From Pascua guehoae (taxonomy: Eukaryota; Basidiomycota; Tremellomycetes; Trichosporonales; Trichosporonaceae): 64,000 bases of DNA. The notes beneath the pieces were generated by a model that made no database searches, was not told where the DNA came from, and was given only the letters and a program-made list of their open reading frames with translations. The first letter of the stretch is position 1. Every line of letters begins with the position of its first letter. Of the stretch, positions 1 through 10,745 are shown in pieces. The stretch lies in the NCBI GenBank assembly GCA_001600415.1, contig BCJX01000009.1:354074-418073 (forward strand), read 5' to 3'. A program made the position numbers and the translations under genes.

Positions 1-996
1 TCCCTCGTCGCCGACGAGCCACGCGCGCATGCCCTTGACCTCGACCTCTGCAGTGGGGAGAGCCTTTGTGCCGAGCTTATTCTTGAGACGCTGGATGGAG
101 ATGCCGTTCATGACCTGCTGGCCCTTTACGAGTTTGCGTGTGGGGGCAAAGAAGCACGAGAGGCCGCCCTTTGGCGTCTTGGCGAGGAGGAGGACGCAGC
201 CGCAGTCTGTAGCGGACGAGAACCACTTGAAGCCGTCGACGACCCATGGGCCGAGGGGGAGGCCGTCCGTGTCGGTCTCTGTGCGCGCGAGGGGCTGGCC
301 GTAGAGTTCGCCCGCGTCGCCGGCGGGGGCATAGGTCGCGCGAGTCTCGGTGCCACTGACGTCGGACCCGCCGGGACGCTCGGTCATCCACTGGCCCGAA
401 GTCCACGCATCGCGCGGGTCGAGGGAGAGGAGGTGGCCGAGGGCGCGCTCGAATACCTCGTTCTGCTCAATGTGCTCGTCGCTCGACTCGTACGCGTGGC
501 TCTTGCTCCGCGCAACCTCGCGCAGGAGCACGTTGACCGCCCCGTCCTGCATCGCGCTCGGGCACGACACGACGCACGCACTCCCCGTCCACAGGTGCAG
601 CTTGATGTACTGCACCACGCGCGCAGACGCGCCCAGCGCAGTGTCGTACCCCGTCGCCACGATTGCCGACCGGATGCCCAGGTCCTGCAGCGCCTTCCAC
701 CCCGCAGACGTCACCAGCGCCTGCCCCTCGTGGTGGCCAAAGGACGAGAATCCAGAGCCGGACAGGTACGGCAGGTCGTGCTCGGCGTTGCGCATGTAGT
801 CGTACACTTCGGGCGTCGTGATTTCGTCCGCAAACGCAGTCATCATAGACGCAGTCTTTCCCGCCACTACCGGCGGCAGGAAGAGCGTCGTAGCCCGCGC
901 AAGCACGGCGTCCTCGGCGTACACGTTCGGAATGTCGGGCTGCGCCTGGAAGAAGCCCGTGCGGCCAGAAGCGGCGGGGGGCGGGGTGCGTGCCAT
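1..996 (-). CDS. AidB-type acyl-CoA dehydrogenase, 3' end outside the window
   Basis: The minus strand is open for 332 codons from the ATG at 996 to the left edge, so the C-terminal part is missing. The reading frame matches the AidB branch of the acyl-CoA dehydrogenase family. The conserved flavin-site motif MTERPGGSDV lies at residues 204-213, followed by a WFSSATDCG segment and a GGLSCFF segment typical of AidB proteins. The family uses FAD and oxidises acyl-CoA-like or isovaleryl-CoA-like substrates. In bacteria AidB is linked to the alkylation response, and in fungi the role is mostly unassigned. No intron is visible in this part, although most other genes here are split. The start is the first ATG of the open frame and is followed by a Pro/Ala-rich leader. 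Substrate and compartment cannot be read from the fragment. Confidence 0.88.
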   Translation of the reverse strand, partial: MARTPPPAASGRTGFFQAQPDIPNVYAEDAVLARATTLFLPPVVAGKTASMMTAFADEITTPEVYDYMRNAEHDLPYLSGSGFSSFGHHEGQALVTSAGWKALQDLGIRSAIVATGYDTALGASARVVQYIKLHLWTGSACVVSCPSAMQDGAVNVLLREVARSKSHAYESSDEHIEQNEVFERALGHLLSLDPRDAWTSGQWMTERPGGSDVSGTETRATYAPAGDAGELYGQPLARTETDTDGLPLGPWVVDGFKWFSSATDCGCVLLLAKTPKGGLSCFFAPTRKLVKGQQVMNGISIQRLKNKLGTKALPTAEVEVKGMRAWLVGDEG

Positions 997-3426
997 GGTG
1001 TGAGCGTGGTGTTGGGATGGAGGTGGAGGTAGGAATGAACGTAAGGCGGTGAGTGTTAGAGAGTGTGCAGGTGGGTGGGTGGGAAGGAGGCCGTGTTGTC
1101 TTAAGATGCCAAGATGGGTGCGCGGTTGCATGGTCAACGGTTAGATGCGAGCTTTAGTGCCGGCGGCGGTCGCCGCCCATTCCTCACCCCGTGTGGCTCG
1201 GCTGATCAGTAGTGGCGCAGAGGGACCACCCCACCCGGATCCAGCATGCATGCGGGGCACACAATAGTCGCGCCCTTGGCTTCTGGCGCCTAAACACACT
1301 CCCGGGGTAACAGACTACTAGTGTCAATAATGCAGAGCGAACTGAACTGCTCGACTGCTCGAGCTGCCTACGTCGCCCTCACCAGACGGATCGTTAGATC
1401 ACCGTCGCTCTGGGCAGAGCTGAGGTGTGCCCAAGCCGGTGGCCGGTGGCCGGTCGCCGATCAAGGCGTCCGAATCCGCAGCCCGCCCTAGTTTTACTTC
1501 TTCGGCACGCCGCCACGCGCCCACGGCCCACGGGCCACGGGCCACGGGGATACGAATCTGGCCAGCGCGGCTACGGCGGCACCCTCCTTCCACTCTGCAG
1601 CTCTACTCTCTCATCTCATCGAGGACCCACGGATCCACTGGACACTGGTCCACTGATGCGGTAGATGCCATGGTTACCAGCACCCAAGAAGCTCAAAGCA
1701 GGCTGACCTCGGATGACATCAGCAAGCGGTGAGGGAAGATGTAAGAGATTGTTCCTGGCCCTGACACTGTGCGCACACACCATTGGCAAACACGTCTTCC
1801 ACTTTGTATTCCGGATGCTGCACAGCTGTGCACATGTGCATGCAGTGCAGGATGAGCAACTCGAAGAACCGAGGCAGTGATATTCAGACGCGACAGACTA
1901 ATATGGGACCAAGGCGATGCCCAGCGGCCAGCAGACGGCCCGTGTATGTGTGCGTCCGCCACACCATCTTGGATCTTGGGATCTTGGACATGCTTCTCGC
2001 ATCCCCCTTTACAATTCATTCCCCATTGCCGACAGCCGCTGGCCGCTGGTCGGCTTGGTCACCGCGGCAATAGTAGTGGCGCCTGCCCAGCACTGCACTG
2101 CACTCGACATTCTCCGCTGTACCTACATGCCAGCTCAGTCCCTATCTCACCTCCTCCAAAGTTCAGCTCGCATGGCTGCAGCGGCTCGTGCGGTACGTGG
2201 ATGCATTGCAAGAAGCACTGTGGGCTTGTGGGTGGTATCTCGGCTTCGCAGCTTGACGCCGAGTGATCCCACGCTTCGGTTCGGCTCATGGCCCCGTGGG
2301 GTGCATGGGGTGCGAATGACCGCCACACCCTAAGGCTGTAGGCGTAGGCTGTGGGGATGGGCGAGTTGCCTCGTACGCTGGACACACGATGCACTACGAT
2401 GGCCGGCCCAAAAGGCCAAAGGACGCGTCCGTGTCGCGTCGCGTACCTGTTTTTTTCTGGGCGACTGGCCGCTGGGTCGTTTGCGCAGTCGCCCAAGGCT
2501 TGGGTCATCCTGCAGGTAGGTAGCTAGTTGGCACTGGCACGCGAGCATGTTTCACACTGGGGCGTGTTGTCAACTTTAGGATCAGTAGCTAGTAGTTTTG
2601 GTAATCTGAACTGACAGAGGTCGCATCATCAAGAATTACTGCTGTGCTACTGCCTTGCTGTACAGTAGAGAAATGATGCAGCATTGCCTTCTTGTAACGT
2701 TGGAAAAGAATGACCCGACATGAAGCAGTAGTGCATGTCGAAGGTGGTGTGGTCCGAGCGGCCCGAGGTAGGGAAGACGTCTCACTCGAGGCGCCTTGAT
2801 CGCCAGCCATGCAGCCACCAAACCCTTTGAGAGTGCACAAATTATCACCCAAAAATATCACCTAATGCCTCCCATAGGTCACCTTGCTTCCTTCACGAAA
2901 AACGCCACCCAGGGAGAGGGGGTAATAGTGGCGCGCCTGGCGCGGCGGTGCGGCGGTGCGGCTGTATCGTCCTATCCGACAACACCAAACGCGCGTCTCA
3001 CGCGATCTTGCGAGGAATGACACGCTTCCGATCTCCGAGTCTACCGAGTGTCTGTCCACCGTACCACTGTGTGCTCTGCATGCATGCAGTGCCCTCGCTA
3101 CCTGCAGAGCTGCTGCCTGGGGTCCAGGGCCTGGCCGGGCCGTCGCGCGTGACGCCACTTGCACAGCCTCGATCGCCGCGTTGCCCGCCGCGTGTCGCGT
3201 CTTGATTAATGCCCCGCTCCTTGCTTGCTTCCTTTGGGTCTGCACTGCACTGCCTTGGCTTTACAAGAGCGGCCCAAACTTGGTGTTGCCATTACCCACT
3301 CTACTCCATATAGCCTCGCTCATCCGTCACTCCGACCCCTCGCCACTCTCTATCCTCTCACTCACTCTTCTATCCACCTCGTCTCCCTTCTTCCTCGCAC
3401 ACGTAAAGGACACCTGCCTCTTCAAA
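997..3426. other. intergenic, no convincing gene
   Basis: Only overlapping short open frames without family motifs or consistent splice signals are seen. A short run of ggccacggg-like repeats lies near 1525-1550. The last 120 bases (about 3300-3420) are C/T-rich with CTCT-type runs, as in the leaders of other genes here, and probably hold the promoter and 5' UTR of the gene at 3427. Confidence 0.5.
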
Positions 3427-4285
3427 ATGCGCTTCTCCGCCGTCTTCCTCGCTGCTACCCTCGGTGAGTTTCACGACTTGTCCTGCGTGCGCGAACTGCG
3501 GGGTGGTGCCGGCGGAGTCTCCTTCCTTCGGACTGGGGCTTCCGGAAGACATCCCTTATGTCGTCCATGTGGCCGTGGCGTCCTTTTCATCAGCACCTCT
3601 GGATACCGTCCTTTCGTTTGTGTTACCTTGTGGATGAGCTCTTGTTCACGCCCATGCCTTGCCCTATACACAAACGAACGAGCAATCCACGCACTACACG
3701 ATCCACGCCGCACTGAAACATCCTCGCCCCAACCCCGTCAATCGCCTTGCCACCCCACACCCCCTTGACACCTACTAACACCCAGCCGTCGCCTCGGCCT
3801 CGCTCCTCCCCCGCCAGTCGGCCGAGCCCGAGTCGGGCTTTGACCAGGCAGGCGACGCCATTGCCTCTGCCGTTGCCTCCGCGGCCGGCAACGTGGGTGA
3901 CAAGGTCGAGTCGGGCTTTGACAAGGCCACCTCGGCCGTCGGCGGCGCCGCCGACGCCGTCACCTCGGGCGTCGTCGAGGGCTTCGACAAGGCCACCTCG
4001 GCCGTCGGCGGTGCCGCTGACGCCGTCACCTCGGGCCTCGCCGCGGGCGCCGACAAGGCCACCTCGGGCGTTGTCGCGGGCTGGGACGCGGCCACCTCGG
4101 CCGTCGGTGCGGGTGCCGCCAAGGTCACGTCGGCCGCCGGTGCCGGTGTCTCCATTGGCGCCGCCGCCGCCTCGGCCGTCAAGAGCGGTGTCGCAGATGC
4201 CCAGGGCGAGGACAGCGCCGCGTCCCGCTCCATCGCCGGTGTCGGCTCGGTCGTCGCCGGTGTTGCCGTCGCCATGTTCCTCTAG
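3427..4285 (+). CDS. small secreted, probably GPI-anchored repeat protein
   Basis: Two exons, 3427-3463 and 3786-4285, give 178 residues. The 322-nt intron starts GTGAGT, ends CACCCAG and splits an Ala codon. Residues 1-18 form a signal peptide. The mature part is built from Ala/Ser/Thr/Gly/Val/Asp segments: two almost identical 22-residue units starting GFDKATSAVGGAADAVTSG (DNA 3914-3979 and 3980-4045), then shorter variants with the same DKATS/AATSAV core. The spacing suggests amphipathic helices. The last 18 residues are hydrophobic and end in AMFL without a basic tail, which fits a GPI-anchor signal. I recognise no named family; a cell-surface or wall protein is the best reading. The exon 2 frame is strongly supported by its repeats, and the first exon by the signal peptide it supplies. 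Confidence 0.75.
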
Positions 4286-5748
4286 GGCCCCTCTTTGGTC
4301 TAACTGCCGGGGCTACGTCCTTTTCGTCCTCTCTATTCCCCGAAAGGCGCTGTTTGTATAGCGTTGGCACCTGCTAGATTTTCCATGTTTATGACTCATT
4401 GTATGGGTCTTTGCTCCCAATGCCGAGGCGGCGCCATGCCGGGTGTATGAGCTGACGGGCTGACTTTTGACTGCTGTCCTGCTCATGTTGGCCTGTGTGT
4501 GGGCTGTACTGTACCACTGTACGTGATGGTGGTGGCACACAATCGTCATGGTACTCTTTGAGGACACTCCAGCTGTCCTCGGGAATGGATTGGACCCACA
4601 GTCAGACTGTTACCGTTCCACCATGAAGCACAATCCATCTCCCCAAACGGTATCCCAGGTCATGGACGAGTGGCCGATTCGGCTTCTTCGTGGCCCTCTC
4701 TGTAGACTTCTGGTGAAGGGGGCCACCGCACTTATTCAGCGGGGACCATGGCATTATCCCGATCTGATGCTGGGATTGTAGGGCTCAGCGCACACTGGGG
4801 CAGTTCGGCAGGAAGGGAACTCTGGCTATGAGAGGACACCCGCCGGCGGTGCGAGCTCTCCGTTTGGACATGATTGCCCGAACGTACGTCTCCCAAGTCG
4901 TCGTTGGGAACGGAGCGGGACAAGGCAACCGGCGCGGCCACGCTCTCGCAACATCGCCACCACAACTCTGGGGAGCGACGGTAGCACTCGGGTGGCTGTA
5001 GTCCTGTCGGAGCCTGGCTGTGATGGGGATGCTACCCCACGTTTCGCACCGAGGCTGCCAGGATGCCAGGGTGACACAGCCTGCGACTCGAGGGGTTCGT
5101 ACATGCAGCACGACATCAAACTGAGACGTCGGTCAGTGCTGCACGTGCCTGAACAAAGTAACCACGAGCATCTGCTCTATTTGTCAACAACCTGGCACCT
5201 GGCCACCTGGCCACCTGGCCACCTGGGCCTGCAGGTCACGGTCTGGTTCAGGTGCCACAGACGTCGACGTCAGAAGTGTCATTTGACTAGGTGGCCCAGC
5301 TCCCAGTTTACCGGGTGCCGACCGGTAGACTTGCTTTTACCCGAACTGGGCCGTTCCTGAAGGGCTGAATTGAATGGTAGGTTTCGAGGCGAGGGGCAGA
5401 GTACCCAGACGCACGGCATCGATCGCTGTTGGTCAGTTGCCGTCACCGTCTTTGTGGCGTTTTTTTACCCCGCACTTTTCGAGTCGCAAGCCCTCTGTTG
5501 ATGTAGCAGCTTGGTATCTTCCGACCTGCCCACCCCCGCGTTCTGGCCCACTGAGCCCACCCGCAGCGCGATTGGAGGCAGGCAATCTCGCCCCGCATCT
5601 AGCCCGTCCGCACTCCCCGGTCTCTGGCCTCTGGGCACCGCCCCCCATCGCCAGACTTGATTCTCGTCTTGCTTTCCACCTTCCTTTTGTCACGAGCAAA
5701 AAACCCCAACCTCACCCCACCCCACCGCAAACGCAGCAGCACGCCACG
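4286..5748. other. intergenic, no convincing gene
   Basis: No coding frame with motif support. A short direct repeat with a 10-base unit (ccacctggcc) lies at about 5192-5228. The region directly before 5749 is C/A-rich and pyrimidine-rich and is probably the 5' UTR of the tryptophan synthase gene. The frame is open upstream of that ATG back to 5374, but it has no family similarity before residue 1. Confidence 0.45.
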
Positions 5749-7575
5749 ATGACCGCGTCTTCCTTTGCGCCGATGCCCAACGCCGAGGGCTACTTTGGCG
5801 AGTACGGCGGTGCCCTCGTCCCGCCCGACCTCAAGCAGGCCATGGAGGATATTTCAGTGGCCTACGACGAGATCCGGGCGCGCGAAGAGTTCCAGTCCGA
5901 GCTGGCCGACCTGTACGCGACGTATGTCGGCCGCCCGTCGCCCATCTTCCACGCGTCGCGGTTGAGCGACCAGCTGGGCGGCGCGCAGATCCACCTCAAG
6001 CGCGAAGACCTCAACCACACGGGCGCGCACAAGATCAACCACTGCCTCGGCGAGATCCTCCTCGCCAAACACATGGGCAAGAAGAAGGTCATTGCCGAGA
6101 CGGGCGCGGGACAGCACGGCGTCGCCCTCGCCACCGCCAGCGCGCTCGTCGGCATCCCCTGCGAGATCCACATGGGCGCCGTCGATATCGCAAAGGAGCA
6201 CCCGAACGTCGTCAAGATGAAGATTCTCGGCGCAAAGCTCGTGCCCGTCACACGCGGACAGGCCACGCTCAAGGAGGCCGTCGACTCGGCGTTTGAAGAG
6301 TACCTCACCAACCCGACAGACTTTTTCTACGCCATTGGCAGTGTCGTCGGCCCCGCCCCCTTCCCCTCGATGGTGAGTGCCGACGCCGGAGTGGCGCCCA
6401 TGTGGGTGGCCGCGCGAGGCGACAAGGAAGGCCCTTCTGGGCCAGTGACGCACGGGTGGTGCCTGGGCGAGGAGTGCGTGCAGTGCCTGGGGATCCCAAT
6501 CCTCGCACGGGGTCATAACATCACTCTCTACACTGTGTAGACGTTGGGGCTGGACACCTGTCCGAAGCCTTCGAGCAACAGGCAGCACCCACATTGCCTG
6601 TAGCAGTGCCAGAGCCCAAAGGCCAGAGTGCCGCGGGAATGCCGTGGCCTAAGTGCGGAGGCTCCGGTGGGGCACAACCGGGAGCGAGGTAGTGTGGATT
6701 GCGGGAGCACTGGCCTATGCCTCCATCTGCCCTTCTGCACGCCAGACATTGAGGTGGAGGGAACAGCTGCCAAATCACAAAGGGCGACAAAGTGTCTGGG
6801 AGCTGGGCGGTCAAAGCCTCCTGCCCACGCACATGTGTGACCGTGCTATCCGTGCCCCCTGCGTTTGTGACTGTTGTCACTATTCTTGCCGCTGGGCACT
6901 TGGCTCTGGCTCTGGCTCTACCTCACGCCGACGCGCCCTTAACCTTACAGCCCCTTCGTCCCCCAACCTACACCCACCCAACTCACACCCCAGGTCCGCG
7001 ACTTCCAGTCCATTATCGGCCGCGAATCGCGCCAGCAGTTCCAGGACAAGCACCGCAAGCTTCCCGAGGTTGTGACGGCGTGCGTGGGCGGCGGCTCGAA
7101 CGCGATTGGCATGTTCACCGCGTTCCTGGAGGACGCCGACGTCAAGCTCGTTGGCGTCGAGCCTGCGGGCGAGGGCACGGACAAGCCGGGCAAGCACGCC
7201 GCGACGTTGTCGATGGGCAAGCCCGGTGCGATCCACGGCATGAAGTGCTACGTGCTCGAGGACGAAGAGGGCAACCCTGCAGAGGTGCACTCGATTGCCT
7301 CGGGACTCGACTACCCGGGCATTGGCCCGCAGCACTCGTACCTCAAGGACCACGGGCGCGTCGAGTACACGTCGGTCGACGACACCGAGACGCTCGACGC
7401 GTTCATGACCCTCTCCCGCGTCGAGGGCATCATCCCCGCCCTCGAGAGCGCGCACGCTGTCGCGTGGGCTATCAAGACGGCCCCCACGCTCGCCAAGGAC
7501 CAGCACATTCTCGTCAACCTCTCGGGCCGCGGCGACAAGGACATCGACTTTGTCGCAGAGAGGCTTGGTCTCTAA
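5749..7575 (+). CDS. trpB: stand-alone tryptophan synthase beta chain (TrpB)
   Basis: Exons 5749-6372 and 6994-7575 give 401 residues, the usual length of bacterial TrpB. The enzyme condenses indole with L-serine to tryptophan using pyridoxal phosphate. All key parts are present: [12 protein letters not shown] near residue 14, GRPSP at 61, the PLP lysine in HTGAHKIN (K95), the catalytic glutamate in AETGAGQHG (E117), the phosphate loop GGGSNAIG, and the serine near the C-terminus in NLSGRGDKD. There is no alpha-subunit domain on either side, whereas fungi normally make tryptophan with one fused alpha-beta enzyme (TRP5). The intron is 621 nt, an order of magnitude longer than its neighbours, with GTGAGT and CACCCCAG ends. 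The ATG chosen is the one directly before the family start. A bacterial origin with later intron gain is possible but unproven. It could serve indole scavenging. Confidence 0.93.
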
Positions 7576-8526
7576 GTGTTGCTCCCATGGAGTGAAGCCG
7601 GTGGCCGGGTTTTGGGTTATTCTGTAGGCGGGCTTTCTTTGACGGTTGACGAAAAACGACTCGTAACGCGTGCGCGATGCAGATGGAGAGTGGGGTATGA
7701 CTTGGGGCACGGGCACGCAGGGGCACTCTGCACATTGTCCCTGGACCCAGGCTCGATTGGTCCAGTATAACAGTCAATACTACACATCACACAGATTTTT
7801 GGTGATACCCGCTTAGCCAAGGACGCCCGTGAGCGTGGAGGGCACACTCGAGCAAGCTGCTGTGAACTCCGTACAGGTCGGGTAGCGATGCACTCAGTGT
7901 GCAAATCGTGTCAGATATTTCGGACATGTTTAGGGCAAGACTCAACGAAGTTGGTAGTTGTGGGAGGGAGGGGTAGAATAACAACAACCTGTAGACGCTG
8001 CATGAGTCAGTATCCCCCTATCTGAAAGTCCCGACAACCCTCAGCTCCCTGCATCACTTTCTTCCTGTCACACCGCAAGTCCAAAGGACCATTTGATATC
8101 ATTGTTCTCAAAGAGTTTGGCGGCACCGGACCGGAAATTACTATTATCTGGTGGCCTCAACCTGCGGCATCAGGCCATGCGAGGCTGATCTCTTGAGCAA
8201 AATGGATGAGCCCGAATTTTAGCTGTAGGATAATGCAGGTGGTGTTGTGGTGGTGCTGCAACGGCCGCTTCGAACTGTCTCCCATACCAAGCTCACATTG
8301 TATGTACTTTTAGGCAGTCAATATATTCCTCATCTTGATCTCTCCCCAAAATGCATCTCTCATCTTGGTCTCCCCCCCCCCCCCCCCTTGCGCCGCCAGA
8401 GCTTTGCACATTCGCAGCAAGGATTGCATCAAGAAACCGTCTATGAACGCCGCAAGCGAAAACGAGACAAGATCAATACATCGCAGACAACCAAATACAG
8501 TTTATCGGGGTGTGGCGGTGTGGGCC
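7576..8526. other. intergenic between convergent genes
   Basis: Shared 3' region of the TrpB gene (plus) and the monooxygenase gene (minus). A run of 16 C lies at 8372-8387. No gene is seen. Confidence 0.5.
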
Positions 8527-10745
8527 CTAGTAGCCGATGAGGGAGAGGACGCGCTCCTTGCCCAGTCGGTAGGCGGCGGTGGCGAGGGACGTGTACGTCT
8601 GGCCCCGTTGGGTGTGGGTGAGGCCGTAGAAGATGGCGGCGGCGAACGTGATAAACAGGAGGAAGCGGCGGATGCGCTGGCGGGCCGCGATCGGCTCGCC
8701 GCCGCGGTAGTCTGCCCACACGGGCGCGCGGTTCTCGTAGAAGAAGCGGCGGACCGAGCCCGGGTAGTGGGTCTGAGAGCGTTAATTAGAGTTCTGAATC
8801 GAGGGCAACGAGGCAAGCAATTTTGGTAATCTCGGTGTGTTTCCAAAAGCCTTGGCCTCGAGCTCGGGTACTCACAAAGATACGGCCGGTGCCGCCGTTT
8901 CCGCGCCAGTAGTTCTTGACATTGGCCCAGGTCGTCTTCTGGAGACGCTCGAGGACCCAGCTGTCGTACTTTTCCGCCGCGTCCTTCTTGACCTCGAGCA
9001 TGCGGATGCCGTACTTGTGCATGCCGTTGATGAGCTGGGCAATGTTGCCAGTCTGGATCTCGAGGATGGCCGTGATGCTCACTGCGGGGGTTAGTTACGG
9101 ACCCGGATGTGTGAGGGTTGGACGTACTGTGGTTGACACCCGTGTTGTTGCCGAGGATGCTGAAGAAGTTGGGCATGCCGGGAAGGGCGAGCTGTGGGGT
9201 TGGTTAGTACTCGTAGTCTCTAGTTCCAGGGTTACTCACACCACGGTACATGGTAAACTCTGCCTTGGACTTGTAGTTTGCCGTGCTGTCCGAGGTACCG
9301 TTGACTTCAAAGCCCGGGTCCTCGGCGTCAAAGCCGGTGGAGAGGACGACGACGTCGGCCTCAATCTCGCTGCCGTCGTCGAGCGTGATTGAGTTGGCGT
9401 TGAAGCTGGCAATGCGGCCCGTGACGGCGGTCACATTGTCATTGTTGAGGGCGTCAAAGTAGCCGTCCTCGAACACGATGCGCTTGCCGCCGAAGGCTAA
9501 CCGTTAGTCCTAAAGTATATCTCTTGGGGGGTGACAAGGTGTTGACTTACGGTAGTTGGGGAGGAGGTCTTCTCCGTACTCGGGGACCTCTGCCTTGTAC
9601 CACGCGCGGAGCGTCTCCTCCATGGTCTTGCGGGTGCGCTTGCCGTTCTTCTCGAGGTACCAGTACCAGTTCGAGTCCATGACGGTGGCGAGGGTCATGC
9701 GCTCGAGCCACTGGAGGAGCGGGAACGTGCGCCAGATGACCTTGCGGGCCATCGAGTACGGGACCGAGTGGCGCGACGCGCCGAGCGGCTCGGGCACAAA
9801 CCACTGCTTGGACCGCGCGAGCGAGACAATGTTGATCTTTGGGTTGGCGCCCAGCGCGCCGACAATCTGGGTACTGGGGGCTGTCAGTCGAGGACCAAGA
9901 TGGTATATTCCTATAGCGGGGCTCGATCCCGACTACTCACCCACTGCAGCCGTTGCCGACGACGACGACCGTCTTGCCGTGGAGGTCCTTTGGCTTGAGG
10001 TCGTGGGGCCAGCGGGCCGAGTGGAAGGCCATGCCCTGGAAGTCTTCGACGCCCGGAATCTCGATCGGCTTGGGGTTGGACAGGCCGCCAGTGGCCGACA
10101 CGAGCACGTTGGCCTCGACAATCACCTCCTTGTCGTTGACGAGGTCGTGGAACGTGATCGTGTAGAGGGCACGCGCAGAGTCCCAGTCGGCCTTGATAAA
10201 GTTGTGCTGCAGGTTGATGCGGTCCATCAGGCCCTCCTTTTCGGCAATGTCGACCCAGTCTGGGCCCAGTCAGTTATTTTGCTCGTGCTTTTTCCTTCAA
10301 GGCGAGTTTCAGTTTCACGCACAGTCAAGGATCTCGGCGCGCGGGGGGTGGGTCTGGGTCCAGTTGGGGTTCGGGTAGCGCGAGTGCGAGTACACAATGG
10401 CGTGGACGCTGCAGTGTCAGTGTGTGTGTGTGGTGGCGACGTCTCTAGCGTAGAAACTCACTCGCAGCGGCAGCCACTGTGGGGGGTGTTAGTAAATATC
10501 TCTGAAGATACGATTCCCAAGACTCACGGATACCTGTTCTGGAACCAAGTGCCACCGACACCGGCTTCACGGTCCCACATCTACCATTTGTCAGTTTACT
10601 GTACCCGACGCAGCAGTGTGCGCAAACTCACGCTCCAGTTGGTGAGGCCGAGGCGGTCGAGCTCGAGGCCGAGAGAAATGCCACCGAGGCCGGCGCCGAT
10701 AATGACGACCTTGGGGCCCTTGCCGTTGCTGTTAGAGAGCGACAT
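8527..10745 (-). CDS. Baeyer-Villiger-type FAD monooxygenase with C-terminal membrane anchor
   Basis: Ten exons (10632-10745, 10528-10580, 10462-10476, 10323-10408, 9941-10259, 9551-9873, 9240-9496, 9128-9191, 8876-9081, 8527-8772) join in frame to 560 residues. The FAD Rossmann motif GAGLGG is at 17-22. GGTWFQNRYPGCRCD follows and spans exons 2 to 4, with exon 3 only 15 nt. The Baeyer-Villiger fingerprint FxGxxxHxxxW is complete at 163-173 (FQGMAFHSARWP), and the NADPH Rossmann motif GNGCSG is at 191-196. Such enzymes insert oxygen next to a ketone or oxidise related carbonyls, using NADPH and O2. The last exon contains a hydrophobic segment (LLFITFAAAIFYGL) after an arginine-rich stretch, suggesting a tail anchored in a membrane, perhaps the ER. 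All introns have GT-AG ends. The substrate is not predictable. Confidence 0.9.

Noticed and set aside
433..1032. Plus-strand open frames across the AidB-type gene
   Set aside because: Arg-rich shadow frames of the GC-rich minus-strand gene, with no motif.
5374..5748. In-frame N-terminal extension of TrpB upstream of 5749
   Set aside because: The extension lacks family similarity and is Pro/Arg-rich. The ATG at 5749 directly precedes the conserved start and lies in a normal start context.
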